Shown: positions 1 through 11,990, counted from the first letter of the stretch. The stretch: DNA of 64,000 bases from Larix kaempferi (GCA_027924585.1 BSBM01000440.1:10472001-10536000), one strand, 5' to 3'. Numbers and translations: made by a program. Notes: generated by a model not told the origin, from the sequence alone.

Positions 1-1824
1 AAATCTAAATCTAAGTCCATGCATTTGTTTTCTTTAATAGTAAAAGCATGTGAGAAACTCCTCGTTGGTCAAGGTTAAGTGTATGTATAAAACATGATAG
101 AAAAATGTCATCTCACATGGGGCCAATAATATGAAATATTGAAAAAAGTCATATTCATGTATAAGGTATATCCTTAGTGGAAAATCTAAGAATTTTTGTT
201 AAAACCATCTTAATCCTTTTTTATAAGTTGAAATCTACTTTGTGACTTGACTTAAGGTTGATACGATAATATTGAGAACATGCTTGTTGTCTCCTACCAT
301 AGGAATATAAATAAAGTGGATATTCAATAAACATGGAGTAAAATATATATTTTTAATAACAATTACATTTACATTTATATATGAATGAGTTTGCTAATCA
401 AAGTAAGAATGTCCCATCAAACTTATTTTTACTTTTAGTCTTAATGTTCAATTAAAGTGACTATCATGTTAAGACTTTGTAAACACCAAAATAATAAAAT
501 GAGATTTTATTTATAGAATTGGTATGCATCATAATAATTACTCGAATAAAACTTTAGTCCATTACAATAGAAAAAGGTAGGGTAAAGTCTAAGGATCAAT
601 ATAATTATTATAAACTTTAATGACCATCAAAAGCCTTAAAAGCTAAGCAAAGCATCACGAACCCATCTCTAATTAATTATTGTTTAAATAGAATGCACGA
701 CTTTTCAACCAACATACAATAAAACTCCATTACATTTAAGATGAATACAAACATATAAAAGGATTTTATCATTAAAATGAATTTACTTATATAATTATAT
801 CATGATATTGGCTATTTGATGAAAAAACCTTTAGAGGTCATGATGACAAATTAAGGGTAGCATGATTTTACAGATGTAGACTTAAGGGAAAATGCAAATT
901 ATTTTGGAAGCGTAATTTTGTAGATATGGAAATTTTGGATTATGTAGTGCAATGCATTAGTTTTTATGTATTTTTTTTTTAAGTTTCAACGATAATGTTA
1001 TTTTTACAAATATTATTTATTTAAAATAAATCTGTATTTTTTTATAATATATTAATAAAATATTAAGATAATATTGATAATTATTGAATATTATCGTAAA
1101 TTAATAAATATAAAATAACTTTTTAAAATATAGATATAAGATTAAAAGAAATAATGAATAAAAATAAATCTCAATCATTTCAGGATTAAGTTGGTGGTTA
1201 CAATATAAAAACAAACAATTGCAAGAAAAATAATTGAAAATAAGCATGTTTTCCTAACTACATATAAACTAGTATACAAAACAACCGTTAGCATAGAGGA
1301 ATGCAACTTCCTATTATTGTATTTATTATAAAAATAAAAATAAAAAATTTGTATACAAAACACATTTAAAATTATATCCAAAATAATATAATCAATGTTG
1401 ATATGTTCTACTTTTTAAAATAGGGTCCATCCTCTCTCTCTATACTATTTGAGGTAAAAAAACTCTATCATGCATTATTCCAATAAACATGTTTATAAAA
1501 CAAAATAATTAGATAACCTTTTTCCATAGAAAAAAACACATATATATTTCTCAATAGTGAAAAACACATACATTCTTAATGTGATCATGAGTGTTGTTTA
1601 TCAGATTTGTAAAGCTAGAAAGTTTTTATACAAAACTTACATCAACTAACATGTTGTACAGCTGGATGACATTATAAAAAAAAATACATCAACAAATGTT
1701 AGTACCTATTTTTCAAATTGTAATCATAACCCAAAAAGCTTTCACTGATTACTTCTTCATAAAAGCAAAAATTTAACTACGATCAAAAGATAGGCAAGTT
1801 GACCATCTTGGTCCGAGATGCACC
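1..1824. other. AT-rich sequence, nothing recognised
   Basis: Strongly AT-rich DNA with frequent stops in every frame. The only open frame (minus, 1175-1381) is low-complexity and hydrophobic and matches no family I know. I see no RNA gene, LTR end or tandem array. Confidence 0.6.
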
Positions 1825-2240
1825 TCAGCTAGTCCGAATGATAATTGATGTCCCATCATTTAGAGTGAGGCCCTCTTTAGACAACCGATCTGCTTTCTCA
1901 TTAAGTTCCCTAAAAATGTGGCATATACTAAAAGTATTGTATGCTCCAGCCAATCTTTTAAGAGAAGAACCAAGACCTTGAAGGTTGATATTCCTGATCA
2001 GTTGTTTTTCATTCAAAAAACAACCCAAACTGTTGAGTCCCCCCTTACTTCCAGTTCTCCAATGCCTTCTTCCAAGACTAAACTAAGAATAGACCCAAGT
2101 GCTAAACCTTCAGCTTTATTATTGGTTCCACAACCTCTATTTTCTTTGAAATCAATGCTATCTATTGGAGATAAAATAATGGAACCTCCCTGTCCGCATA
2201 TTCCATTTTCACATACACCATAAAAAAAGCTCAGCTGCCA
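1825..2240 (-). pseudogene. LINE-type RNase H domain, decayed
   Basis: C-terminal RNase H domain of a plant non-LTR retrotransposon, or a related RVT_3-like domain. Read leftward, one frame carries the Asn-Asn-Lys-Ala-Glu motif (about 2125-2110) and an Arg-Gly-Asp-Ser-Thr motif (about 2050), which correspond to the catalytic Glu and Asp of this fold. After a frameshift near 2030, the frame 2028-1825 holds the usual C-terminal signature HIFRELNEKADRLSKEGL, with the last Asp. The domain lies downstream, in transcription order, of the zinc-binding RT segment at 2537-2893, as expected for an L1-type ORF2. The frameshift and scattered stops make it non-functional. Confidence 0.75.
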
Positions 2241-2536
2241 TCGAAAATTGAAGAATCAAGTTTGATGATTCTAGGATTTTTAATTGAGTCCTTCTCAATA
2301 AAGCTTAAATGAAGTGCAAGGACCTGCGTCGTTACCTAGAAGGCTGGAATAAGTGTGTCCTAAAAAATACTGCTATTTCGAGCATTCCAAATGCTCCAAA
2401 TAGTTAGGAAGGGGATGCAATTGATTTTCTTCATATCTACATTTTCGAACCAAGGCAAAATATTTTGATCAAAAGAGTTAGCCATCCACTGTGGCTCCAC
2501 CTTTAAGACAATACACAGATCTGTCCATACTGTTCG
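2241..2536 (-). pseudogene. LINE ORF2 linker between zinc-binding and RNase H domains
   Basis: Minus-strand continuation between two recognisable LINE domains. Translation gives short coding-like stretches (for example SIKNPRIIKLDSSIFDGS near 2240-2290, the usual entry to the RNase H domain) broken by several stops. It is assigned by position and weak resemblance. Confidence 0.5.
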
Positions 2537-2893
2537 TTAGTAAATACATGAGAGTAGTAGATGCTCCATTGTATCTTCGTCCTCCCTGCACAGTAAACAT
2601 ATACTCGATCCACTAAATTTTTTCTTTTGAAGGTTGTTCCAGGTCACGACCTTGTTATGCAAAGTAAGCCACATAAAATTTTTATATTTTTGCGGAGCTA
2701 ATACCTTCCAGATTGCACCCCACCACCACTTACACTTGCATGTAGGAATGTTCCAAAAAAGTGAGTAAGCCTTTTTAACTAAATAGGATCCACCTACCTT
2801 GTTCCATGACCAAATAAGTTCATCAATCTCATCATTAAGCTTGATAAAACCCTTATTAATACCAATTAATGGACCCATAAAATCTCCGTTCAA
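2537..2893 (-). pseudogene. LINE ORF2 zf-RVT zinc-binding segment
   Basis: A 118-codon frame matching the zinc-binding region that follows RT in plant L1-type LINEs. Visible are the GSYLVKKAYSLFW motif, a Trp-rich segment (KWWWGAIWKVLAPQKYKNFMW), LHNKVVTWNNLQKKKFSG, and the metal-binding CLLCREDEDTMEHLLLSC, in which two Cys, one His and one Cys are retained. The frame ends at an early stop just before the RNase H part. The ATG at the right is internal and not a real start, because the ORF2 N-terminal part is missing here. It is probably the 3' end of the same LINE family seen at 6420-7250 and 9432-10085. Confidence 0.85.
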
Positions 2894-3577
2894 TTTGTTT
2901 TAAGGAAATTGTATTTACAACTTTTTTTGAAATTTGCATTTACAAAAAAATATTATTGATAAAATAGTTTTAGATTACCATAATTATATTTAGATGTAAC
3001 TATTACATTATGGACATTTTTTCCTATGCAAGTCATTTTTAATATGGACATGTGAAAAAAAATGTTTCTTAAATAAAATTTGATTAAATAAATTAATGGA
3101 AAAAAAGCCATAGGATTGCATAAATAAACAACCAACGTCACTTAATATTATATTATATATGATCGAACTTAAAAGTTTTTGGTAAATGTGGTAAATTGCT
3201 CATATTGAAATGAAGAAATAACAATAACTAAGATCGGAGAGAATGACCTTACATACCTTATTAGGTCAAGCTTATCAATTAAAGTTATACATATATACCT
3301 TAGTGATATCTAAATCTATTTAGAAAAAATGTTTCAGTAAAAATATCCCATGAAAATACCTCATCGATGCAAAAAAAATCCAACACTTCGTACTAATTTG
3401 CTCGGTTTGAAAATTAATATGTTGAAAATTTAATAAGTGAAATTGTTCGAAAAACCTATAAGTCGAATGCAAATTCCGTGAATATATCACATCATCAATA
3501 TAATTATAAATTTATTTTTATATAACCATGATGAACTACTAACTTATCTTTCACATCCAAATTTAATCATGCCCATT
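2894..3577. other. AT-rich sequence, nothing recognised
   Basis: AT-rich DNA with short spurious frames only. No domain, repeat or element end is evident. Confidence 0.5.
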
Positions 3578-3883
3578 TGCTTTTCCATTATGGGAGTGTT
3601 TACTTAGATTTGCTTGACTTGCTTTTCCTGGGAGCATGGTAGGAATTTGGAAAAAATTCTACCCATCAAAACTGATGGTCTTTACATAATATAAAAACGT
3701 TTTTATAATTTCTTTGTTTTTTATTAAACCGTATTTGATAAGCAAAATGGCCCATGACAAACATTTTGCCCGTCAAAATCCAACCCTGCTTGGGAGTGTT
3801 TACTTAGACTTGTTTGACTTGCTTTCTATGGGAGTGTTTACTTAGCCTTGCTTTTCCATTATGGGAGTGTTTACTTAGACAAT
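3578..3883. repeat. Four copies of a GGGAGTGTTTACTTAG motif
   Basis: GGGAGTGTTTACTTAG occurs at 3592, 3792, 3830 and 3863, each followed by variants of ACTTGCTTGACTTGC. The first and last copies share a longer identical context (TTGCTTTTCCATTATG directly before the motif), so about 32 bp is directly repeated around a ~240-bp segment. Sequences beginning GGGAGTGTTT resemble ends of some plant MITEs, but I could not define a matching inverted terminus. Confidence 0.6.
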
Positions 3884-6419
3884 GGTTAAAATCATCCAAT
3901 TCCTCCACGTTATGTTCATATGTTACAAGCTTGTCACTTGCCATGGAAGTTTCTTATTCTCGCTATACGTCCCATGGTATCTACCTCTTTACCTCTCTAT
4001 TTTCTATTTTATTTTTACTTATGTTAGGGGTGTTCCACTATATTTGATATCAAATATAAATAGGCTTTGATTCATATCTATTCCAATTAAAATTTATCTA
4101 TTTATTTTCAAATTATTTGTGATGGATGTTTGATGTTTATATTTTTACCACTTTTCTCATACAAAATGTAACTTCAAAATCGTTGTGTTCTATAACTTCT
4201 AGGGTTTGAGAGTCATTTTTATCTCAGTTCCAAGGAGGCTAGGGTTACTTCCCTAGTTGCGCTCCTGCTTCCCCTCTGAGAGGTGTCAGGTGTTGGCTAT
4301 TTACTTGAGCATCGGTGTGGTGGAGGCTCCCAGCTTGTGAGGGACGCGGTGGCATGGTTCGTCGACGGTGGCTCAGCTTGGCGACGATCGTTTTGCAAGT
4401 GACAACTCTTCCTTTGATCCTGCGGCTTAGCTCGACATAGGCTACTTTTTTTTGGAGCTTGACATAGTGGCAGTGTAAAAAATAGCTACATGCTAGAACA
4501 ATCACAATGTGTACTTTGATTCAATATGAATATCAAGTATATGCTTTCTTTTTGGGTGAAAAAAATAATGACTAAATAATAACATTCGTGGGAATTATTG
4601 TGATATTTTACTTATGATTAGATTTTATGCTATTTAAATCATTGTTTTTAATGAAACGCGATGAAAAATGATTGATGAGGTATTCATTGTTTAGTTTTTA
4701 ATATCCATATTTATTATGTTTTTTTTTCTTCAAATTATGTATTAATATTGAAAGAGGAAAAATAAAATAAAAAATATTATAATAATTTTGAAATTATGTA
4801 AATGATCATTTAAAAATAATAATTATATAGATGGGTTAATTTTTTATTATTATTAAAATTAATTTTCCATTATTTATATTAGTTTAGGTATATAGGAAAT
4901 TTAGAGTTATAATTGTTATAAGGAAATAACCCTATATTTTAATATGGACGTGTCAATATGGCGTAATGTTGGACATGGGTGAGGGCTAAATGATTTTTGT
5001 GTATTTATACTGATAAATTTTGGTCATCTCCAATAGAGATCTAGTGGATCAAGCCAAGTTTTATAGCATGTAAGTTCTTGCATTTATATTTCCATTTAAA
5101 TAAATATAAAGAAGGAGATCTTCTCCAATTAATGATTAAGTTGAATATTGATTTAACATTAAGTTATGATTTATAGTGGACCAAGTTCTTAGATTTACCT
5201 TGTTAAAAATATGTATTTTTTTTTGTTGAAAATTAGATCAATCATGTATTAATTGTTTTCCATTTTTTTAAAAATAAATTATTATATGATTTATTAATTA
5301 AATAAAGGAATCTAAAATAGGAAAACGATCCCGGTATTTAGTATTCTAAATTTAGTTTTGTTAATTTGAATAAATTAATAGTAAAAAAAATTAAATGATA
5401 AGATATTATTGTTATTAGATTTTACTTTATTCATTAGTAAAATTTTTTAACAATATCTACTTGTCTTTATGAATCGTTAAAGAATAAGAGTAGTTTATTT
5501 ATTCTACGTTTTAGACTTTAGGGTGGTTTTTGTAGGAATTTGATATTGTTTTTGGTAAAATCCAAATTTCTATGTGTTTAAATTGTATTTTTGAATCTAT
5601 AAATAGATTCAACACCTTCAAATACTTTTATAGCATCCAAATTATGCAATTTCCATAGCTAATATATGTGATTTTAAGTTTTTTTAAAAATTTCCAATCA
5701 TAAAAATATACTCAAAAAAATATTAAAAACGTAAAATATTTAAACTACACCTATACATATTGTAATGTTGATATACAAATAACCTTCTCAAAATAAATTT
5801 ATAACAAATATTAATCTTAAATGTGATTTATACATGCTTGTAGATGTAAAAAATGAGACGTTAAAAATAATGATTCACGTGTAAAAAGTATGTACGCACA
5901 TAATATAGAAAATGTGATAGGGACTCAATCTTCATATATTTAATGGATTGAGGGATAACAAGCCAAATGACACATTTGAGGAGGGGTGGGAAACATACTT
6001 TTCATGTTCTCAACATATATAGAAAATGCTCAATCCTTGATAGCAACATCTTTCTATATTGTCCCAATTGAGGACTTTATTATAAAAATTATGCCATTTC
6101 TATTTTATGTGGCACCTTTAAGCTTGAAACATCGTTCTACCACCAACTATCTTAATTGTAACATGGTGAGGGTAAATTCATTGATTAACCTAGCTAGACT
6201 ATGTATAATACGTTTGCCTTATTTTCCCTCTACACCAATGAATCATGAATATCCTTAGTTTCATAGTGAAATTAATTAAAGATTGGCTAAAATTGTTTTA
6301 TTCCACTTCCAAATCAACTAAACTGTTAATTTTCTTTATGAAATTCCATCTAATCCTTTATAATCAAAATCCTCTAAAACAATGAGATATTCAATGAGCT
6401 CAACTCACAACTTATAACT
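3884..6419. other. AT-rich DNA with a short GC-richer island
   Basis: Mostly AT-rich and stop-dense. Bases about 4190-4450 are clearly GC-richer and give an 86-codon minus frame (4505-4245) with no recognisable domain. It could be part of a LINE 5' region or a captured fragment. The plus frame 5986-6258 has no family signature. The stretch 6260-6419 may be the decayed continuation of the LINE to its right. Confidence 0.4.
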
Positions 6420-7250
6420 CTTATGTCTTTGAATGGCCACCCTTATCCATTTAGCCAGGAGAGGAAGCCACAAACAACAGGGAAAGTTAGCACCAAGGCC
6501 TTACATGTATAGGTCCTTCAATGAAATGCTTGAAAGGGTCTCTTATCTAGTTTTAGAAACTTATGTGATTAATTTACTTTCAAACTAGATCTTCACATAG
6601 ATATTGTAAAGAAATCATTCTCCACACACATTTGGCTACTAGTGTGTATTCTTTATATCCCAATCTCCTATATACTTAATCTATGCAAGATGTTTCCATG
6701 TTACTAATGAAATATTTATTCTTGAGGTTATTCAATACTCCTTTAAGGATGTAAGTTATGGAAATCAATTCACTAAACTTACCTCCAAAACACTCTTAAT
6801 CAAATCGAGTATTCCACTCATGGAAAACCATCTACTATACCATGTGTTGACCTTTATCTCAATCCTTTTGCATAAGCATAATTGGCTTGATTATTTTCTT
6901 TCAACTCTAACCCATTATAAGATATTCTATACCATTTTGAAATTGGAAAATAATAGCATAAGATAGTTTGAAGATTCTACTCCTATGTGATTGTTAATTG
7001 GTAACATGAGATGGAAGATTTTTTAACACTCAACTTCATTATAGTGGATATTCCAAATAACTTGGTAACCCTATATATAGGGTTGGAATTCATAATGGAT
7101 TGATTACCAAATAATAAAGCATCATATACAAATAATAAATGTATAATGATACCATCCCGAGATACTTTTAATCATCTAAGTTTGTCCTAACTCTTTAGAT
7201 GTTGTAGATACTTTGTTTTTCTATTGATGACAGTTATTAACATCCACTGA
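6420..7250 (-). pseudogene. LINE RT, catalytic and C-terminal region, decayed
   Basis: Minus-strand remnant of an L1-type LINE reverse transcriptase. Near 7140-7110 it reads LLFVYDALLFGN, the position of the FADD/FVDD catalytic box, with the first Asp replaced by Tyr. Further left it reads WYSRWFSMSGILDLIKSVLE and YKEYTLVAKCVWRMIS, both typical of the region after the palm. Many stops and frame changes interrupt it. It continues the RT part at 9432-10085 after a ~2-kb interruption holding another LINE, a SINE and short repeats. Confidence 0.75.
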
Positions 7251-7309
7251 AACCAACTTTGGTTTATCAGACCTTAAAAAAGGTAAGTCACTTGGTTTGA
7301 TTTAAAATT

Positions 7310-7797
7310 TCATTTATACATGCCGAAAGCGGTTGGATTCATTGGTGAAGAGAGAGGAGTTTTTCATCAATGGGAAAGGTTCAATTCCAATGAGGGTCGA
7401 TCTTGGAGCCATAAAGGCACCTTGAGGTAGTGGTCGAACATGTGGTTCCACCCAGAGATATTGTATTAAATGATCTCGTGACCCGTGGACACATAAGTGG
7501 ATCAAAGCCCACCCCCATATCCTCCTAATATCTTTGTCAATTACCACTAGCTCACTTGGTTAAGGTGTGGGTCTCGTCAGCAAGGTGACCTGAGTTCAAT
7601 TCCCCTTAGGGGGGTGACTTAGTTGGGAGGCGATGCCCAAAATCCTAGTCAAGTTGAGGCTGGTGCAGTCTAGGATGGGTGTGATCTCCGGGTGATTTTG
7701 ATGACTTAGATCCCCCCGGGTCGAGGTTTCTCATACCACAGGCCACTCCTGCAAGTTAGGGAGATTCGAGAAAACAAACAAAAAAATCATTTATACA
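7310..7797 (+). mobile_element. Dimeric tRNA-derived SINE with 11-bp target duplication
   Basis: The insertion 7321-7786 is flanked by a perfect 11-bp direct repeat, TCATTTATACA (7310-7320 and 7787-7797), and ends in an A-rich tail (AAAACAAACAAAAAAA). It contains two tRNA-like heads. Monomer 1 (about 7321-7547) has an A-box-like TGGATTCATTGG near 7334 and a B box GGTTCAATTCC near 7379. Monomer 2 (about 7548-7786) has TAGCTCACTTGGTTAAGG at 7548 and GAGTTCAATTCC near 7592. The A-to-B spacing fits a tRNA in both. Monomer 2 is related to the single copy at about 16748. It lies inside a LINE fragment. Confidence 0.8.
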
Positions 7798-8990
7798 CTT
7801 GAAAAGATTCAAAGGAAGCATTCCTATATCACCATAGTTGTGATGAGTTTAAAGATTAGGAAAGTCAGTATTATAGCAAATGTTTTGAAATTGTGATCTA
7901 ATATGGGTGTAGGTAGGACATTTTAAGAAAAAATGATTTTCATCTTCAACCCTCTTAATGTCATAATGATGAAAAATTATTGTCTCCCACAATGTTTTAG
8001 GAATTGTCTAGTGCCCTATTTCCCTATGTAGCTCATGAGAGTTCGTTCTTATTTTAGCAATGTTTTTTTTTCTTCTTTATGCTAGTGAAAACAAAGATAT
8101 ACTTTTGATCTTATATATTAGGGTTGATAATCTCCTTATAGTATCTTAATGTTCTATTATAATTTAGTTCTTTATAGAACCACAAATTCTCATTAAATTT
8201 AAATGTAATAATATTTTTAATATTATCACTATTCAATAGAGTGACCTCTTCCTCGACTCCCCTATAATTTAGCCAAGACTTGGCATCTATATGCCAACCT
8301 TGCTTAAGTTGTAGGTGGTTTTGATTGGGGTTTGAAGAATTCTTAGGAAACCTCTTGTCTCTTATGTCTTATGTTGTTCTTAGGTACCTAGTCATAGCCA
8401 TTGTCCCAATGGGGGAGAGACTCGCTTATATTAGGACTATAAGATAGGGTGTATTTCCTTTAATTTTGAGATTATATATTATTAAATGCTTCTAGATTTT
8501 CTCTATCCTTCTCCATGATTCCGTAGAGATGTTGTAGCCCCAAAATTCACACCCAACAAGAGTGATGAGATCCTCAAAGAGGAGTTTCTTCCTATCCCAA
8601 AGCCAAAGGTCTACCGATTCACAATTGTTTTCAAGTCCATAATAATCTTGTTGCCCTACATTTATCCTTTTCTCAATGCTATAGTTCTAGTTAAAATTTT
8701 AATGAACATAAAATTAACATAAGTGATATTTTTGGATTTGATTACAATAGCCTTTGTTTTGTTAGTGTTAATAGACATACCTATACCAAAGAAAAAACCC
8801 TTAACAATTTTTAGTTTCTTATTGAGATAATAGGGACTGCTCACCATAAGAACAATATTCTCAACGTAGAGAAGCAGGATGATGGCTATACTAGCTAGAG
8901 TCATGATGACACAACTTGCTTCTTCCAAACAACCCTCTAACTTGTCAATGTATAGACCAAAAAGGGTAGGGGATATAGAGGAACTTTGTT
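7798..8990 (-). pseudogene. Second LINE-family reverse transcriptase fragment
   Basis: Minus-strand fragment of a different non-LTR RT family. The frame 8928-8662 has ILLLYVENIVLM where YADDIVLM is expected, so both catalytic Asp are lost (Glu, Asn). It then has GMSINTNKTKAIVIKSK, a conserved post-catalytic block. Left of 8662 the homology continues in broken frames (YYGLENNCESVDLWLWDRKK, then ESWRRIEKI). It ends at the target duplication of the dimeric SINE at 7797, and a few more bases may lie left of the SINE. Non-functional. Confidence 0.75.
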
Positions 8991-9425
8991 GGAGAACATT
9001 TCACTAAGGCATTTTCATGAGACATTTTAACGAGACTCACATTTTCATGAGGCATTTTCACTAAGGAATTTTGGTCAAGAATTCTCAATATCTGGGCATT
9101 TCATGGCATACTTATACCCTAATCCATGAGATTGACCTAATCAGATGCACAAGTTCCTTCTCCCAATATTGGTTATAATTTATTTCCTCTTTATTCCCTT
9201 ATCATTTTATTTATTTCGAAGTTGTTTTCACCTAGCTTTTTCATCAAGCATCCTCACTAAGGAATGCTCATCAAACATTTTCACTAATGAATTTTCATTG
9301 AGGGAATTTCACAAGAGATTTTTAGTGAAACATTTTCATGGGACATTTTCCGATGAGGCATTTTCATAGGACATTTTCATGAAGTCACTTTCATGGGGCA
9401 TTTTCGTAGTATTTTTCATCAGGCT
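8991..9425. repeat. Irregular short repeats of CATTTTCATGAG type
   Basis: Two clusters (about 8995-9070 and 9240-9425) consist of degenerate 13-20-bp units built on GCATTTTCATGAG / GACATTTTCACTAA. Period and spacing vary, so this is a decayed simple-sequence-like expansion and not a clean satellite. The plus frame 9145-9369 across it is a by-product of the repeats. Confidence 0.6.
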
Positions 9426-9431
9426 AAGGAT

Positions 9432-10085
9432 CTATTCCACCATGATAAATAATAGATGAAATAAATGAAAAAATTGCCTCAAGCCCTTGGTAAGATTGGA
9501 AAAATGGTAAGTTGTACCATTTACTAACACAACAAATGAGACAAAGGTTAGACAACCTTTAATCCAATTTACAAGGAGTAGATGAAAAACTACATGAATC
9601 AATAGAACTCTGATGTACAATCACACATGATTATAAGATTTTTTAAGGTCCAACATGAGAACTGAGTTAGGTTCTTCTTGGACATGATAGAATGTAGTGT
9701 CTCTTGATAAACCCTCATTGCATTATGAGTTAAATTCCCTTCCAAGAATTTAGACGATCCCATATAAATTGCCTTCACAATTATAAGCTTCAATATAGTT
9801 GCTATAATTTCTTTTGAAATGATCTTGTAAATTCTATTAGATAGGGACATATGTCTAACAAGATTAAAGATGAAGGATTATACCTTTTTAGAATATTTTC
9901 TATAAACGTAGCATTGAGGGCCCCCATAGTTTTTGTTATAGTCCTCGATTCCTATATCACACAAAAAAATCATGTTCAATTATGTCATTAAAATCAATAT
10001 GAAATTCTTTTGACCAACCATCAATCCTAAAGGCTTTGTCCTTTTGAAAAGAGTGTAAAACCTTCTTTAGTTCTTCTCTCCCTAC
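9432..10085 (-). pseudogene. LINE RT, N-terminal palm region, decayed
   Basis: L1-type LINE RT on the minus strand. In order it shows VGREELKKVLHSFQKDKA (about 10085-10030), the pre-RT block usually followed by PGPDGW; then MSLSNRIYKIISKEI (from 9850), equivalent to PISLCNVIYKIISK; KAIYMGSSKFLEGN; and LVNWIKGCLTFVSFVVLVNG (about 9570-9510), where GCPLSP should follow but only GLRQFFHL remains. Stops and frameshifts lie between the blocks. The catalytic box is found further left at ~7130, so the element is split by later insertions. Confidence 0.8.
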
Positions 10086-10321
10086 TAGTTCCTTCATATA
10101 TATTTAATTTATCATTCTCTTCAAAAGCCCATCCTCTCATAGTAATAACTAGTATCTCCCAAATGTTTTCTCAATAAGTTTTTTTAATGCATGGAATTGT
10201 AACAAGGAATACCATCTCTTTAGATGTCCTAAAACTTTGTGCAATTTATCTCTCATGCGTCTTTTATGGACCAATTAGTATTTTGGGTTTTATAATCAAG
10301 GAAAATATGTAAAGAATTTGA

Positions 10322-10767
10322 TGAGGGCCCAATGATCTTTTATATATTTTTCCAGTAGTAATTTTAGGTACTATTGCATGTACAATAGGTTTAGCGGTTT
10401 TAGAACCATCAATGATTGGTGAACCAACAAATCCATTTTCAACTCCTTTGGAGATATTGCCCGAATGGTATCTTTTCCCTGTATTCCAAATACTTCGTAC
10501 AATACCTAACAAATTATTAGGTGTCCTTTTAATGGCCTCAGTACCCATAGGATCATTGACGGTACCTTTTCAAGAGAATGTTAATCAATTTCAGAATCAA
10601 TTTCGTCATCCAATAGCTACAACAGTATCCTTGATCGGTACTACAGTAGCCCTTTGGTTAGGTATTGGGGCAGTGTTGCCTATTGATGAATCTTTAACTT
10701 TAGGTCTTTTCCAATTTGATCCAACTGTCGAATACAAAAATATTTCAATCTTTGATTCATATATCTA
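10322..10767 (+). pseudogene. petD: Plastid petD fragment in nuclear DNA (NUPT)
   Basis: Cytochrome b6f subunit IV, part of thylakoid electron transport, here as a transferred fragment. Homology begins inside the protein ([15 protein letters not shown], from ~10325) and lacks the N-terminal third. It continues without a stop through [18 protein letters not shown] and [20 protein letters not shown] to [11 protein letters not shown] at about 10710, where most land-plant petD proteins end. Here the frame runs 18 codons further to a TAA at 10765-10767. I recall a related extension in conifer plastid petD, so this tail may be original. Several replacements at conserved sites (for example Leu for Phe after PEWY) suggest relaxed constraint. 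No start codon or plastid promoter is present. Confidence 0.9.
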
Positions 10768-11990
10768 AGGAGTAGTTGCTTTAGTTATTATTACTCTTCC
10801 AATTCCACTTCAAGTATTCATACTACCTTCAAAACTATTTTTTCCTATTCTAATTATGTTATTTCCTTCTTTATCTTTCTATAAAAACCTCAATCTCGAT
10901 TCCCTCTAAAAATTGCTTAATCCTATATTCCATGTTAAAAAAGATTTGATTGAAAATCCATGCAATTCTTTTTCACCCACTCCTTTCTCACCTTCTTAAA
11001 TATACAAATATTTTCTTCATAATGACACAACATAATCCCTAAATCCCCACTTTTAAAATCAAATTTAACTTAGTTATACTTGACCAAATATATGGAATCC
11101 TAACAGGTGAGAGAATGAACATTCAATTTTAAATGAGTCGAAGGTTTTTTATTCTCCATTGGATAAAAATTAGGGAGTGATAAAGAAATTCCTAACCCAC
11201 CCAAGATCCAATATATGGGAGAAAAACATATAAAATAACAAACATGTATAGTCTCTTTGATAATGGCTCTTCGCTCGTTTGATTATTTATTGATTTGGGT
11301 CCCAAATCTAGGGGTTCAACATCAACCCCTAGATTTCTCCTCGTATAAATTTTTTTATATCCCCTTTGCTTATGGAATTTTCATTCAAAAAGACCCTTTA
11401 ATAAAAAATAGGTGCCTAATAATCTCTGAATTGTGAAAACATTCCATTCACATTTACCAATGAAGTATCTTTGTTTAGTTCCTTTGAGAAAATGTTTGTA
11501 ATAATTGTAGAATAGAAAAAGAGAATGAGATCCATTGAAGGGTTCTGACCCATTTCTAAACCCTTGACCTGGAATTTTATCAAGGAAAAGGTTTATATAT
11601 AGATACACCTTCACTACTTTCTCCCTTAACAAAGTTTCTTATAATGAAAGAATATTTGGGATGTTTTTATGTTTTTTTAAGGAATCATATTTGGGTTATT
11701 TTATCCTAGATTGGATATTCACATTATCTAGTCATTTCTCAAACTTCTTCCCTGCATTGAATTTAAAGGATTGTAAATAAAACAACCAAACTTCTTCCCT
11801 ACATTGAATTTTAAGGATTGTAAATAGGGTTATGTTCGAGGCCCCTCCACAAACTTGCCCCTCCCTTTGTTCCTTTCTTTTCTTCATAGTTGAAACTAAT
11901 ATATAATATATCTTTTTGGACAAAGAAATAAAATCTGAAACCCATTAATTTTTGTTTGTGCTATTTTCCCAATAAAGGAGTTTACAACTT
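10768..11990. other. Unassigned sequence
   Basis: The first tens of bases may be plastid DNA continuing from petD, but I cannot place them. The rest is AT-rich with short minus frames that match nothing I recognise, apart from the duplication at 11744. Confidence 0.4.
11744..11838. repeat. 47-bp tandem duplication
   Basis: CTTCTTCCCTGCATTGAATT and the following bases (to TTGTAAATA) recur 47 bp later with one substitution and one added T (11744 and 11791). This is a simple two-copy duplication. Confidence 0.8.

Noticed and set aside
4190-4505. A host gene exon in the GC-richer island
   Set aside because: The minus frame has no recognisable domain, no splice context and no continuation on either side.
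7548-7610. A functional tRNA gene
   Set aside because: A and B boxes are present, but no cloverleaf with a proper acceptor stem can be made, and the sequence continues into a SINE body and A-rich tail.
10412-10768. A functional nuclear petD gene
   Set aside because: It lacks the N-terminal third, a transit peptide and a promoter, and has replacements at conserved positions; it is best read as a plastid DNA insertion.
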